The translations under genes were made by a program, and so were the position numbers. The notes under the pieces were generated by a model. It did not search any database. It saw only the letters and a list, made by a program, of their open reading frames with translations, and was not told where the DNA came from. DNA of 64,000 nucleotides from Endomychus coccineus (lineage: Eukaryota; Arthropoda; Insecta; Coleoptera; Endomychidae). The stretch is from positions 264,962,180 to 265,026,179 of the forward strand of contig OY294067.1 in assembly GCA_958510875.1 (NCBI GenBank), given 5' to 3'. Below are positions 22,396 to 31,842 of the stretch, in pieces (the first letter of the stretch is position 1; the number at the start of each line of letters is the position of its first letter).

Positions 22396-23522
22396 TTAAA
22401 TGTGATGTTCAAATTGACCACCATTTTCTCTAATGCAAAATTGGCACATCTTCGAGATTCTTTGAATAGCGTTCAAAAGAACCATTGTTCTCATTCGCAG
22501 ATTTCGAAAAGCTAAATGAATTGCCTCTCGAAGTTCTGCAATGCCGTCATATCGAGTTTTATATACTTCATTTTGTATATAGCCCCATAAAAAAAAATCT
22601 AAAATTGAGAGATCTGGTGATCGTGGAGGCCATCTAACAGGTCCGTTGGTACCTATCCATCTTTGAGGGATGTTATTATTTAGAAAGGCCCTTAAGAGCC
22701 TAGAGTTATGACTTGGGGCACCATCTTGCTGTAGGTAAACATCATTATACTGGGCTAATGGAATGTTTTCGAGCAGTTCTGGAATAACTTCCTCAAGAAT
22801 TTCTAGGTATTTACGTGCTGTAAGACCTCCTTCAAAAATCCTATAAACTGTATGTCTACCCAAAATAAAACATGAAACCCCAACTCCAAAGCGTCCTTGT
22901 TGTGCCCTTTCAAACATTAAATGCAGATTTTCACTACGCCAGTTCCTGGTATTGTGACGATTGAAAATGCCAGCACTTGAAATAAAGCATTCGTCTGACC
23001 AGATAACAAGTCTGCCAAATGAATCGTTAGCATCGATTTGTTGCAAATACCACTGGCAAAACAGTGCCCGGCGCTCGGCATCGCCAGGATGCAAATGTTG
23101 TAGTATATTAAATTTGTATGGATGATACTTATATTTCTTCAAGATCCTCTGAGCGTTAGTTTTTGGCACACCAATTTCCTTCTCAATTTTTCTACATGAG
23201 GACGAAGGTGTTGCTTCTATATATCCTAAAGTATCTATCTATTTTCTTTCCCTGTTCTCTTTGTTGTATGTTTTAGGGCGCGGGTGAACAAATGATCCGT
23301 GCTCAACTAAATTTGCTTTTAAACGGGCAAATATCCCAAAAAACGGTTGCCTTCTTTCTGGATATCTAACAAGCAAAAATTTAAATGATAATAGAGATTT
23401 TCATAGCCATAATAGCTTACTCACCTTTGGAAGTATAATTCCGAAGCTTCTTCAGAATTTTCATTACTCTGTATAAAACATAGCATCATATCATATTTCT
23501 CATAATTTTCGTAAACTGCCAT
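22396..23522 (-). pseudogene. DD41D mariner-type transposase, one in-frame stop, probable short intron
   Basis: The cut-and-paste transposase of the surrounding element. Main frame 23169-22396 (257 residues): the first catalytic Asp is in WSDE (residue 59), the second in QQDGAPSH (149), and the third in SILDFFLWG (191). With 41 residues between the second and third, this is a DD41D-type catalytic triad, and all three Asp are kept. The N-terminal helix-turn-helix part lies upstream: ATG at 23522-23520, an exon to 23425, a possible 59-bp intron with GTGAGT donor (23424-23419) and TTGTTAG acceptor (ending 23366), then a segment with YPERRQPFFGIF and E-H-G-S-F. In that frame a single TAG (23241-23239) separates the N-terminal and catalytic parts. 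So the gene is nearly complete but probably inactive. Confidence 0.8.
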
Positions 23523-23642
23523 TATTCGGAAAAATTGATAAATATCTATTGAATAATGATACCAAAAGAACGAAAATAAACAGCTTAAATGCGATAGAGA
23601 TTTGACGTTTATTTCTGTTTCTTGTCATAAACAATATCAATG

Positions 23643-24113
23643 GCCTACTATTAAAATATGTATTTAATTTCTGAAAATTGTCAAATACTTGCGTGTTTCT
23701 GAAAAAAATTTTATACTATCATATATTTTTGAAAAGGTAAAACAAAGACAAATTTTATAGTCTATAAATATACAGGGTGTTCCATTTAAAAAAACATAAG
23801 TTTGCTTTATAACTCAAAAACAGTAAATATGTAACAAAAGTTATCTACACCACTGCATTCTACGGGAAAAAAACTATTAGAATGTTATTTTACCTTCTCG
23901 ATAAGTTGAAGGATAACGGAGATACGAGGGGGGTCACAAAATGCAACATTTTCAGAAATGCCCTGTATCTTAAAAACTAAAAGGGCTATGAAAATTCTGT
24001 TGACGGCATCTTGAGTTTTACGAAAAAGTAGCACAGTGTCGCGAAAACCGCAACTCTCTATCTTTAAAAATAAAGGAGATAACCCGCAAAAGTACCTAAA
24101 ATGGGACACCCTG
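23643..24113 (-). repeat. right terminal inverted repeat of the DD41D element
   Basis: Mirror of 21738-22207. The inner MITE-like unit is 23773-24113 (341 bp) with TA at 23771-23772 and 24114-24115. A handful of scattered substitutions separate the two arms. Confidence 0.85.
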
Positions 24114-24115
24114 TA

Positions 24116-24529
24116 CAATACAGAAAAATAATTAAATAAATAATCGGACAAATAAACAAAAGAAAATCGCATAGCCTAATTGGCAGTCTACGGATAGTGT
24201 ATACAATAAAGAAAAGTGTTTACTATTATCATAATATTATTTTAAAAAATATCAAGAATGATCAGCACAAATTCGCAAAATCGCAAAGCGTTGAATTTTT
24301 GCGAACTGTGCGGAACATCATTCAAGAATTGGCAACAAGTTTGGTTTTCTCAACTAACAGTAAGTGTATGCCTATCAGTACAAGAATTAACAAATCCTGG
24401 AATTGTTACGAGTACGGATTCCACCTAGAATAATTATGAACATCAAGTTCTATATTCATTTTCAATACCAATAAAGACGCGATTAATAAACATAAGCTGA
24501 AAGTCAAATATGAAATTTTAAGTGCTACT
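24116..24529. other. no recognisable gene
   Basis: AT-rich sequence between the transposon and the next non-LTR element; it may include that element's 3' non-coding end. Nothing else seen. Confidence 0.4.
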
Positions 24530-25985
24530 CTATACGTTCAGTTTATTATCTATTATATGGTGTATTTTTCTTCTGTCTTCTATCAAAATAAATTGCTTAA
24601 GCTTTGATTCGAATAAATTATAACTAACTATACTTTTCAAGTGCAGGGGAAGGTAATTGAATAATCTAGGAGCAAGAAGGGTGTAACATTTTTGACCAAC
24701 AGTTTTCTTTGAAGTTGATAGAACAAATTTTTCTTTGGTTTTATTTCTAGTCTCATGAAAATGGGAAACAAGCAAGAACTTATTCTTGTTTTTTTGACAA
24801 TACAATGCTATTTTATAAAAATATATCTGTCGTGGGTTAAGTATTCTGCTTTCTTCATAGAGAGCATAACTTGAAAAGTTACGGTCCTTTTTCAAAATAA
24901 TTTTCAGAAAAATTTTTTGCAGTATATTGATCCTTTCCAGATTTGATGAAGCGAGTCCTCCCCATCCTAATATACCATAACTTATCCTAGAGTCAACAAG
25001 GGCAAAATAGACCATTTTCAATTGCGGCACTTTCATTACTTTAGTAAGACATTTGAATTTATATATCATTGTCCGAAGCGTATTACTGATTTGTTCAATG
25101 TGAATATTCCATCTCAAGTGGCGATCTATTGTGACACCTAAATATTTCATTTTATCTGTCAGTTTAATTTCAATAATTTGGTTGTCGTATGGAATATCTA
25201 GTGTATCGAAGTCAGGTAATCCATTCACGTAGATTGAAAGTGGAAGTGCCATGGTATTTTTGAAATCGATGGTTAACAATTTGTGATTGAACCAGTCTAT
25301 AAATTTGGTGAAATCATTGTCAGCTTTCCGTTTCAGATTATTTCATGTGTCGGCGGTATAAAGCACTGCAGTGTCATCAGCAAAACTGCAGATTTTTCCG
25401 CTGGTATTAATATTGAGTAAGCTATTTATGTAGATTATGAATAATAGTGAACTTAAAACGGTACCTTGTGGTACTCCACATTCCGCTTCCTTAGCATCAC
25501 TGATATTGTTATTGATTTTGACAATTTGTTGGCGGTTCGAGATATAACTTTCAAAAAGTTCGTGAACCAGCCCTCTACAACCCATATTTGGCAAGGCCCC
25601 CAATAATTGTGAATGGTCTACGGTGTCAAATGCCTTAGCAAGGTCAAGAAAAATACATAATGCAGGTTTGGTGTTATCGAGGGCTTCATACATTCTAGAC
25701 GTCAATGCTAAAATTGCATCCTCCGTTGGTCGGTTCTTTTGAAATCCAAATTGATTTTCGTTCAACAATCCGAATTTCATCATAAATGCCTCCAGGCGTG
25801 ATTTTATGGCTTTTTCGAAAACTTTTGCAAAGCTATTAATCAAGCCTAGTGGCCTATAGTTTGATGTAATTTGTTTATTACCCGATTTATGGAGTGGTTT
25901 AATGACAGAGATTTTAGGTTCGGGAGGACAAATACCTTTTTCAAAACACAGGTTGATGATAAATGAGTGATCGTGTACATCGTGA
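24530..25985 (-). pseudogene. Jockey/CR1-like non-LTR reverse transcriptase, 5'-truncated, broken
   Basis: The minus-strand order is RT fingers (PKISVIKPLHKSG, N-Y-R-P-L), palm (FGFQKNRPTEDAI, IFLDLAKAFDTVDH, CGVPQGTVLSSLLF, FADDTAVL) and then, after a break around 25343-25279, thumb and C-terminal domain (KYLGVTIDRHLRW, SRISYGILGWGG, LFNYLPLHLKSI). The catalytic F-A-D-D is intact. The upstream endonuclease is missing. A stop at about 25340 and a small gap break the frame between the palm and the KYLGV block. The element type encodes a target-primed reverse transcriptase. Confidence 0.8.
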
Positions 25986-26161
25986 TGTTTGGGATAATCA
26001 CCTATTTTCTCATGAGCTTTTATTAGAGATTCATAGGTATATGCTGATGGAACTGTTATGATTTTAAGAATGATGAACAATTTGTTGCAATCTTCTTTGT
26101 AGTGTAAATTGGATATAATTCTTACAGCTTTCCTCATAGCAGCGAATATGAGCAACCCCAT
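25986..26161 (-). pseudogene. C-terminal tail of a second non-LTR copy, fused upstream of the RT
   Basis: In the same open frame, just upstream of the RT of the previous entry, there is a stretch (AVRIISNLHYKEDC, ILTVPS-like I-T-V-P-S-A-Y, then HHDVHDH). It matches the region that normally lies downstream of the RT in such elements. The order C-terminal tail then RT core is therefore chimeric, as if two truncated copies were joined. Confidence 0.6.
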
Positions 26162-26214
26162 AGCTTAATACCAAATGAAAGATGTGTATGAATCATGGTA
26201 GAGTAAGTTGTACG

Positions 26215-27445
26215 GAGGACTTCAACAGGAACAACTTGACCTCATTCAGAAGAACTGTCCAGCAGCTGAAATCATCATCATGGGTGATTTCAACTTCACA
26301 ACTCCGCTTGACTCAAACAAGATCATTGGGAAACCCTGACCATTCACTCATCACTACGACCTGTCCTTTATATCACTCAACAAACCAATCCAAGACCATC
26401 ATGCACAGTTTGGCATCACAACTCAGCCGACTGGGATGGTCTTCGCATGTGCTCCTCCATGTTCCCTTGGAGAAGCGTATCTTTTGAATCTGATGACGCA
26501 ATGTGCCACAGAGAGCTCGGATATTATCAGGCTAGAAATGGAAGCTTACATACATCATACCAACAAACCACAATCATTTGGTAGTAGTAAATGGCCTCGC
26601 ATCAGAAAAATATACATCCACATCGGGCATTCCACAGGGATCAAATTTAGGGCCGACATCATTCATAATTTTTATCAATGATCCTTGTGGAATATTCAGT
26701 TCAGACAGTGTTCTATATGCTGACGACTAGAAAATATTCAGAAATATTTCATCGATGGCGGACAGTGATTTGTTACAGAATGACCTTGATAAACTTCCTG
26801 AATGGACCCGACTGAGTAAACTCCTACTAAACTGTGATAAATGTTGTACAATTTCATTTACAAGAAATATCACAAATTACTCAACTACGTCATACATATT
26901 GAAAAATAAACCATTGAAAAGGGTAGAGTGTAGAAGGGACCTTGGAGTGACATTCGACTCTAAGCTAAATTTTGAGTTGGTAAACACTTTAAAACAGTGG
27001 ATAGCTTCAAAAAACTTTACTTTGCCTATGTAAGATCTCTTTTGGAGTATTGCAATGTTGTATGATCTCCGTCGTACATTACATACATTCAGCTGTTGGA
27101 ATCGACACAGAGAAGATTTACCCGTTATCTGTTTCAGAGTGAATGGTCACCTGCCTGATTATGGCACTTATTCGCCGGAAAGGTTACGGATGTTTGACTT
27201 GCAGCAGCTTGACCTCAGGATGACAGTCTCAGACTTACTGACGTTATTCGAAATAATAAGACACAAATATGATTTTGAGCTGCTGACAATGATAAGCTTA
27301 AGGGCTGGGAGTGCGTCCACAAGATCAACCGATCTCTTTCACATTAAGCGCAGTAATACGAATCTGGGTATACATGGTCCGCTTGTTCAAAATTGTGGTG
27401 AATACAATCGGGTCTCTAATAGCCCAGATATATTTCACGATTGAT
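26215..27445 (+). pseudogene. decayed non-LTR retrotransposon (endonuclease piece, RT, C-terminal tail)
   Basis: On the plus strand an endonuclease motif (IIIMGDFNF, about 26266-26292) is followed by a broken region. RT motifs come next (SGIPQGSNLGPTS near 26617, YADD near 26720 directly followed by a TAG), then a linker, RRDLGVTFDSKL (about 26935), and the C-terminal tail (YDFELLTMISLR, LFHIKRSNTNLG, EYNRVSNSPDIFHD, to about 27440). Numerous stops and shifts. It is oriented opposite to the element at 24530-26161, with which it is nearly head-to-head. Confidence 0.7.
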
Positions 27446-27719
27446 TCACAGTCTTCAAAAATAATGTAATTTATATTATGTTTCATCCCACTGTCGGGTT
27501 GTTATATAGGTATTCTATGTATAATATTGCTCACTGGTTGTATGAGTATATTTACCACTGATGTTTTTCTTAGATGATATATGTCGAAATACACTCACTA
27601 TTCAACGTTATACTGCCGGTTATTGATACTTTTATTTAAATATTTATTTTTCATATTGTAAGAATCTGTTATTGGACACGTTGTGTCCGTTGATTGTTCT
27701 ACTGTTCAAATAAATAGAT
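27446..27719 (+). other. 3' non-coding tail of the non-LTR element
   Basis: Follows the C-terminal tail and ends near TTCAAATAAATAGATAATG (about 27705-27723), compatible with the 3' untranslated end of the element at 26215-27445. No gene. Confidence 0.4.
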
Positions 27720-28150
27720 AATGAATCTCGTGAACGATGGTTCAATAAAATCTGTTCTAGGGCCGTCGCTTCAAAACAAACAGCTTACCGTCGTTGACGC
27801 GGGAACCCATGTCTGAAGACCAGAAGTAAATATGTTGAAGCCAGAAATATGTGCAATGAAACAATAAACGTTTCGAAAGAGGCATATAATGCCAAAATAA
27901 AATCAAAGCTTATCGATTGCCCAAATGGCTCACGTTCATTTTGAACTTTCGCCAAAGCAATTGACACGAATTTGACTTCCAGCTCATTTCCTCCCCTAAC
28001 CAAAGATGATGGCACATCGGCTACTACACCACAAGGAGAAGCCAGCCTTTTTGCCAGAAAATCCAACTTTGGATCCACAAGGGAAGGACCCTCCTAATAT
28101 TGCTGCCATCGATAGCCATATGCCTGAATTTGTCAGCGCACAATCAGGCG
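27720..28150 (+). pseudogene. non-LTR retrotransposon, endonuclease-RT linker remnant
   Basis: The plus-strand translation reads EARNMCNETINVSKEAYNAKI, then NGSRSF, FAKAIDTNLTSSSFPPLTKDDG and EASLFARKSNF. This is the typical linker between endonuclease and RT in a widespread animal non-LTR group, where a W-S/F-x-L-A-K-A-x-x-x-N-F-x-x-S-S-x-P-P-L pattern recurs. Stops are present and neither catalytic domain is left. Confidence 0.55.
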
Positions 28151-28169
28151 AATAATCGAAATTGTAACA

Positions 28170-28400
28170 CATTTACAATTTCGATCATTCGTGTTTCTGT
28201 TCGTTTCGGCGAGATGGGCATTTTTAATTGAAATTGGGGCGATATGGACGCTTTGTGCTGAAACAATTAGTCTTAAGAAATCCTGTTTCAGGCATAATAC
28301 GTCTTCTGATGATGGTCATGAGACCGAAACGTACGTAACGATGAAAATAATAAGTACATGTGCTAGTGTGACCTATTACCCGAGAATTTATATATAATTC
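28170..28400 (+). repeat. PLE terminal repeat, copy D
   Basis: Shares TTCGTGTTTCTGTTCGTTTCGGCGA, the GATATGGACGCTTTGTG block, the hammerhead region and GTGACCTATTACCCGAGAAT with copies A-C, with more substitutions. It lies next to a minus-strand PLE coding remnant (28501-29069), so repeat and coding piece are in opposite orientation. Confidence 0.7.
28301..28342 (+). ncRNA. hammerhead ribozyme, copy D (stem I degraded)
   Basis: The core CTGATGA (28306-28312), stem II GGTC/GACC with an ATGA loop, GAAA and the short stem III with GTAC loop are kept. The 3' strand of stem I reads ACGAT instead of AAGAC, so stem I cannot form fully. Probably inactive. Confidence 0.6.
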
Positions 28401-28500
28401 ATACCTGTCGTTGCTTTTGTTTCGAGATAAACTTTCTTAACAAATGGTGTGACCTGTATACAAAATGTGTTGTACTAACATTTTTGATAACAATTTTTCT

Positions 28501-29069
28501 TTATATCGATAAAATGTTCTTCATATACTGAGTTAGAATATTCATTTTAGTTTCATCCACATGACATTTTGAACACAACTCACAATCAATTTTGTAAATC
28601 CCGGATTTGTAGAAGTGGAAAACTTCAATAAAGGTGTTGCCTAAATGGTTTTTTAGCTTGTTCTTATATCTATAAGCTGGTTGTATTGCAAATTTGGAAA
28701 GCAAATTGTGGAATTTATGAATTATTGAGGGATGATATGTGGAATTTGTGGATTTTATTTCACTATTGGAAGGTAGTGGTTTTAATTTGGTTAATTGATT
28801 ACGTTCCATTTCCCATTTTTGGTTAGAAATTAACTTATTGATCAAAGATTTGTTGTAACAATTTAGCAAAGCTATTTGCTGCAGTTTCTCGCAACTTCGT
28901 TGTTATAATTTCGTTGGCTAAGAAGGACGTTCAATAATCTATGAATAATATCAGCGGATGGAGCTATTTTATAATTAACAAACCAATAATTATCATAAGT
29001 AAGTGTATATAATAGTACAATGAACCTCATAGTATCGACCCTTGTAAAAAACATATATTGTCTATTCAA
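28501..29069 (-). pseudogene. Penelope-like element, RT end and GIY-YIG remnant
   Basis: The minus-strand pieces 29069-28872 and 28869-28501 carry a SADIIHRLLN-like segment of the PLE region after the RT, the FHNLLSKFAIQPAYRYKNKL linker, and the start of the GIY-YIG domain (SGIYKIDCELC, then a degraded K-C-H-V-D-E-T-K in place of the F-Y-I-G-Q-T block). The YIG strand is lost and the end is missing. Frames are broken at about 28870. Confidence 0.6.
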
Positions 29070-31430
29070 ATAAACTTTTAATGCAATGACGTCCTTCTAC
29101 TCATATTGGTTTCATCATTCGCAATATATTCGGTTCTAACAGGTGAAGGAAGTTAGTGATCTGTGGATCACAGTTAATTGTGTTTGTTTGACGGGATTGA
29201 TATGATTTCCTGTTTCTGAGATATCTTGGAATTTGCGACGGATGTGTTTTCAGAATACCAACCGTTCAAAATTATTTCCTAAATAACCTTCAGATATTAA
29301 CGCAAAGAGAAGAGTGACAAATTTATCTAAGTAATATTAATAGATGTTATGAGACAATATTGGCTTTACCTATGCAAATTCCAACATAATTCTTAAGTAC
29401 TTTTTATTGAATACAAATTATTAGAAGTCGGAATAGCCCATTTGTTTTGAACATGTTAGTACTGTATAACCGTTTGTATATTTATAACACATCCCACGCA
29501 AACATGAAAAAATATTTTTGAATGTAAAACCGTCTACTTCAGCAATGATATATGAATTACGTATCATTAATAAAAAAAATGCTATGAATCGAACAATAAA
29601 TACAAAAATTGTGTTGATATATTTCTGTAAGAATAAAATGAAGTTATTTGCAGAGACATCTCTTGTCACTATTACATATAAAATTTATGTTTCACGTTTG
29701 TTCATCTTTATAATCCTATGTTAAATTATCTAAGTTATCTTCATAATTCAGTAAATTTAGTTATATATCTCTTAATGTACCTACACGAAATTGTGGCCAA
29801 TTAGGCAAAGAAACTGTAAACTTGTTTATACTTAAACCAGAACATTTCTCATTCAGTTCTATTGAAATATATAAGAACCGGGATGCTGGCATTCAATAAT
29901 AATGAATAAAAAAACAGACAGACAATTTGCGTATAATTATATCCCTTTTTATTAACAGTTGACTGATAACCACAGACATTTTCAGGTACATGTTCATCGT
30001 TTCTTATTCCTGATAAATAGTATCTAATTCAACCGAATCTCAGTAATGGGGGTGACGTTTTTAAAAAAACCATAGCTTGCGCAATAGGGACTTCTCAATC
30101 AGCTGTTACTGTTAGTCTGATACACATACGTATTCTTACCTTTCAAACCTAACAGGTTAATTGTTCAATTTGTAAAATGTATCCATGTTCATCTCATTAA
30201 AATCGTGTTTATTTTAAATTCAACTTATCGACATGACAAGAAAATAGAATCTAAAGTTCAATAGAAATAGTAGGAGAAGAAGATGAAAAATGTTTCACTC
30301 CAAAAACTATTTTACCCTAGAAAACGTTGAATAATTAACTAAAATCAAGTGTCCGTTATTTATTGTATGCTGGATCTTCTTTCCTCTATTTCTCCTTCCA
30401 TTGTTTGCCTTCATCAATCAATCGATCTTAGTTTCTCATTGCATGATAGGAGAAAATGATATTTATATCCAAAAAGATATTTTTAGCGATAGAGGAGACC
30501 AGTGGTACAGAGCCGTATTTTATTATATTTTTCTCCAGGGGAATAATGATATTTTAAATGTTTCAAAATTATAAAAAATTAATGTTCCATTATTTAGATA
30601 TCAAATATTAATGTTTTTTGTTTCTTCAGTTCCTTTGGAATTAAAGCAGTTTTTATAGATAACAAAATAGTTCAAATATCATGTAACTTCATGAGGAAAA
30701 AATTGGTTTGTGTGAAACATGATAAATAATTTAAATTCTTGAAAACGATTTTCGTCCAAGTCAATGAAGATGTAGCATGTAAATCTCAAAAATACATTTA
30801 AGCTATAATATCAAAAATTGCAAAACAAATTGGTCAGTACTGCCGCAGAATAATATTTCTTGAGTCTCACTATATAGAATAATTGAAAACTATTTGCACA
30901 ATCAAAAGAGAGTATTTCTGTTAGATTATATATATGTTCTTTATATTTGTTAATTTGCTAGTATTTCATGTTTATTAATGTAAAACATTAAAAACAATCG
31001 GGGGAAAATAGCATTAGGACTGGAGTGAAAAATTTCGAAAGCTTATTATTTCAAAATCTTTTTATACTGAAATGTATATATTGAGTTTATGAATATCAAT
31101 TGATTAGTTGATTTAAAAAAATTAACGAACCCTAAAAAATCATCATTTTCTCATTGAATAATGTTCCCTTTAAAAAGTTTAAAAAGTTCGGAAATTTGGA
31201 CCAGCGGAATCTGGTTTGGTTTCTCCTGACAATTTCAAATAAATTGAGTCACATCACATCACAAAACTCGAAGAAGGAAACATTCAGTGCTTCATCAAAC
31301 ATTTTTTTCAAGATCTGAGTCAATTAGAACCTTTCAATTTATATCGAACAGTGCATTCCCAATGACATTTCATTAATGTGACTAATATTGCGGTATAAAT
31401 ATTTTATTTACGAGCTCAATGTTGCATTAT
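29070..31430. other. long non-coding stretch, nothing recognised
   Basis: About 2.3 kb of AT-rich sequence. The small frames on both strands lack any motif and have the composition of random AT-rich DNA. A poly(A) signal for the next gene sits at its right edge (31437-31442, minus strand). Confidence 0.5.
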
Positions 31431-31486
31431 AAATATTTTATTTGTTAATAATTTTACTATCTAGTACAGAAAATAAACTGATCTTA

Positions 31487-31771
31487 TTAAAAAGTTTCGA
31501 CCTCTTCGCCATCAGGTCCAACATTCCCTCGATCCGGCGCATCCCCAAAGCGAGAAACAGATACACCAGGACGTCCACTCTTCTTATCATCTTTAGTGGT
31601 TTCTTTAGAAGGTTCTTGATCTTTACCTTGAGTATACGTTCCTGGAGGTGCACCAGCTTCTTCGAGATGAGTTTTAGGTCCACTTGCATTTTTTATATAA
31701 TGCGTTTCATCTTGCTTATGACATTTGCACATTGACGCACAACACGAACTTTGTTTCTCATCTGAAGACAT
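31487..31771 (-). CDS. small charged protein, dispersed family member 4
   Basis: Unrecognised family. A 94-residue protein starts at ATG 31771-31769 (M-S-S-D-E-K, matching the starts of members 2 and 3; the frame upstream has no ATG). Near the N-terminus is a Cys cluster (CCASMCKCH, about residues 10-18) that the other members lack. A hydrophilic K/E/T-rich middle with an A-G-A-P-P-G-T turn follows, then K-K-S-G-R-P-G and the family motif (GDAPDRGNVGPDGEEVETF). The last residue is aromatic as in members 1 and 3. A TATAAAAAG box lies about 61 bp upstream of the ATG and AATAAA 45 bp past the stop (31442-31437), so it looks like a compact, complete, intronless gene. No signal peptide or membrane helix. 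The Cys cluster could bind metal, but that is a guess. Confidence 0.7.
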   Translation of the reverse strand: MSSDEKQSSCCASMCKCHKQDETHYIKNASGPKTHLEEAGAPPGTYTQGKDQEPSKETTKDDKKSGRPGVSVSRFGDAPDRGNVGPDGEEVETF

Positions 31772-31831
31772 TTTCACGAGCTTAGTATTGAAGGTAACAC
31801 TTCTACAATGGTAGACTTCACTTCTAGTTAG

Positions 31832-31840
31832 CTTTTTATA
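31832..31840 (-). promoter_or_regulatory. TATA box of family member 4
   Basis: Minus-strand TATAAAAAG. A start about 30 bp downstream (near 31808) would give a 5' leader of about 35-40 bases before ATG 31771. This is the clearest promoter element seen in the family. Confidence 0.5.
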
Positions 31841-31842
31841 TC

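Larger units (their letters stand above)
21738..24113. mobile_element. DD41D mariner-type transposon with 470-bp terminal inverted repeats
   Basis: A 2376-bp element bounded by CAGGGTGTCCCATTTT (21738) and its inverse AAAATGGGACACCCTG (ends 24113), with TA on both sides (21736-21737, 24114-24115). The arms 21738-22207 and 23643-24113 are about 97% alike by eye. A transposase gene on the minus strand lies between them. Both arms contain an inner TA-flanked CAGGGTGTTCCATTT end, so each arm includes a full 341-bp MITE-like unit. The high arm identity suggests a fairly young insertion or conversion between the arms. Confidence 0.85.

Noticed and set aside
29070..31430. Host gene with introns in the long empty stretch
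   Set aside because: Looked for exon-like frames with plausible splice sites on both strands; none could be supported.
31487..31771. Relationship of the small family to SDHAF4 (both have P-x-R about 16 residues before a C-terminal Phe)
   Set aside because: The conserved W-E and G-R residues of SDHAF4 are absent and the rest does not align; the spacing match is probably chance.
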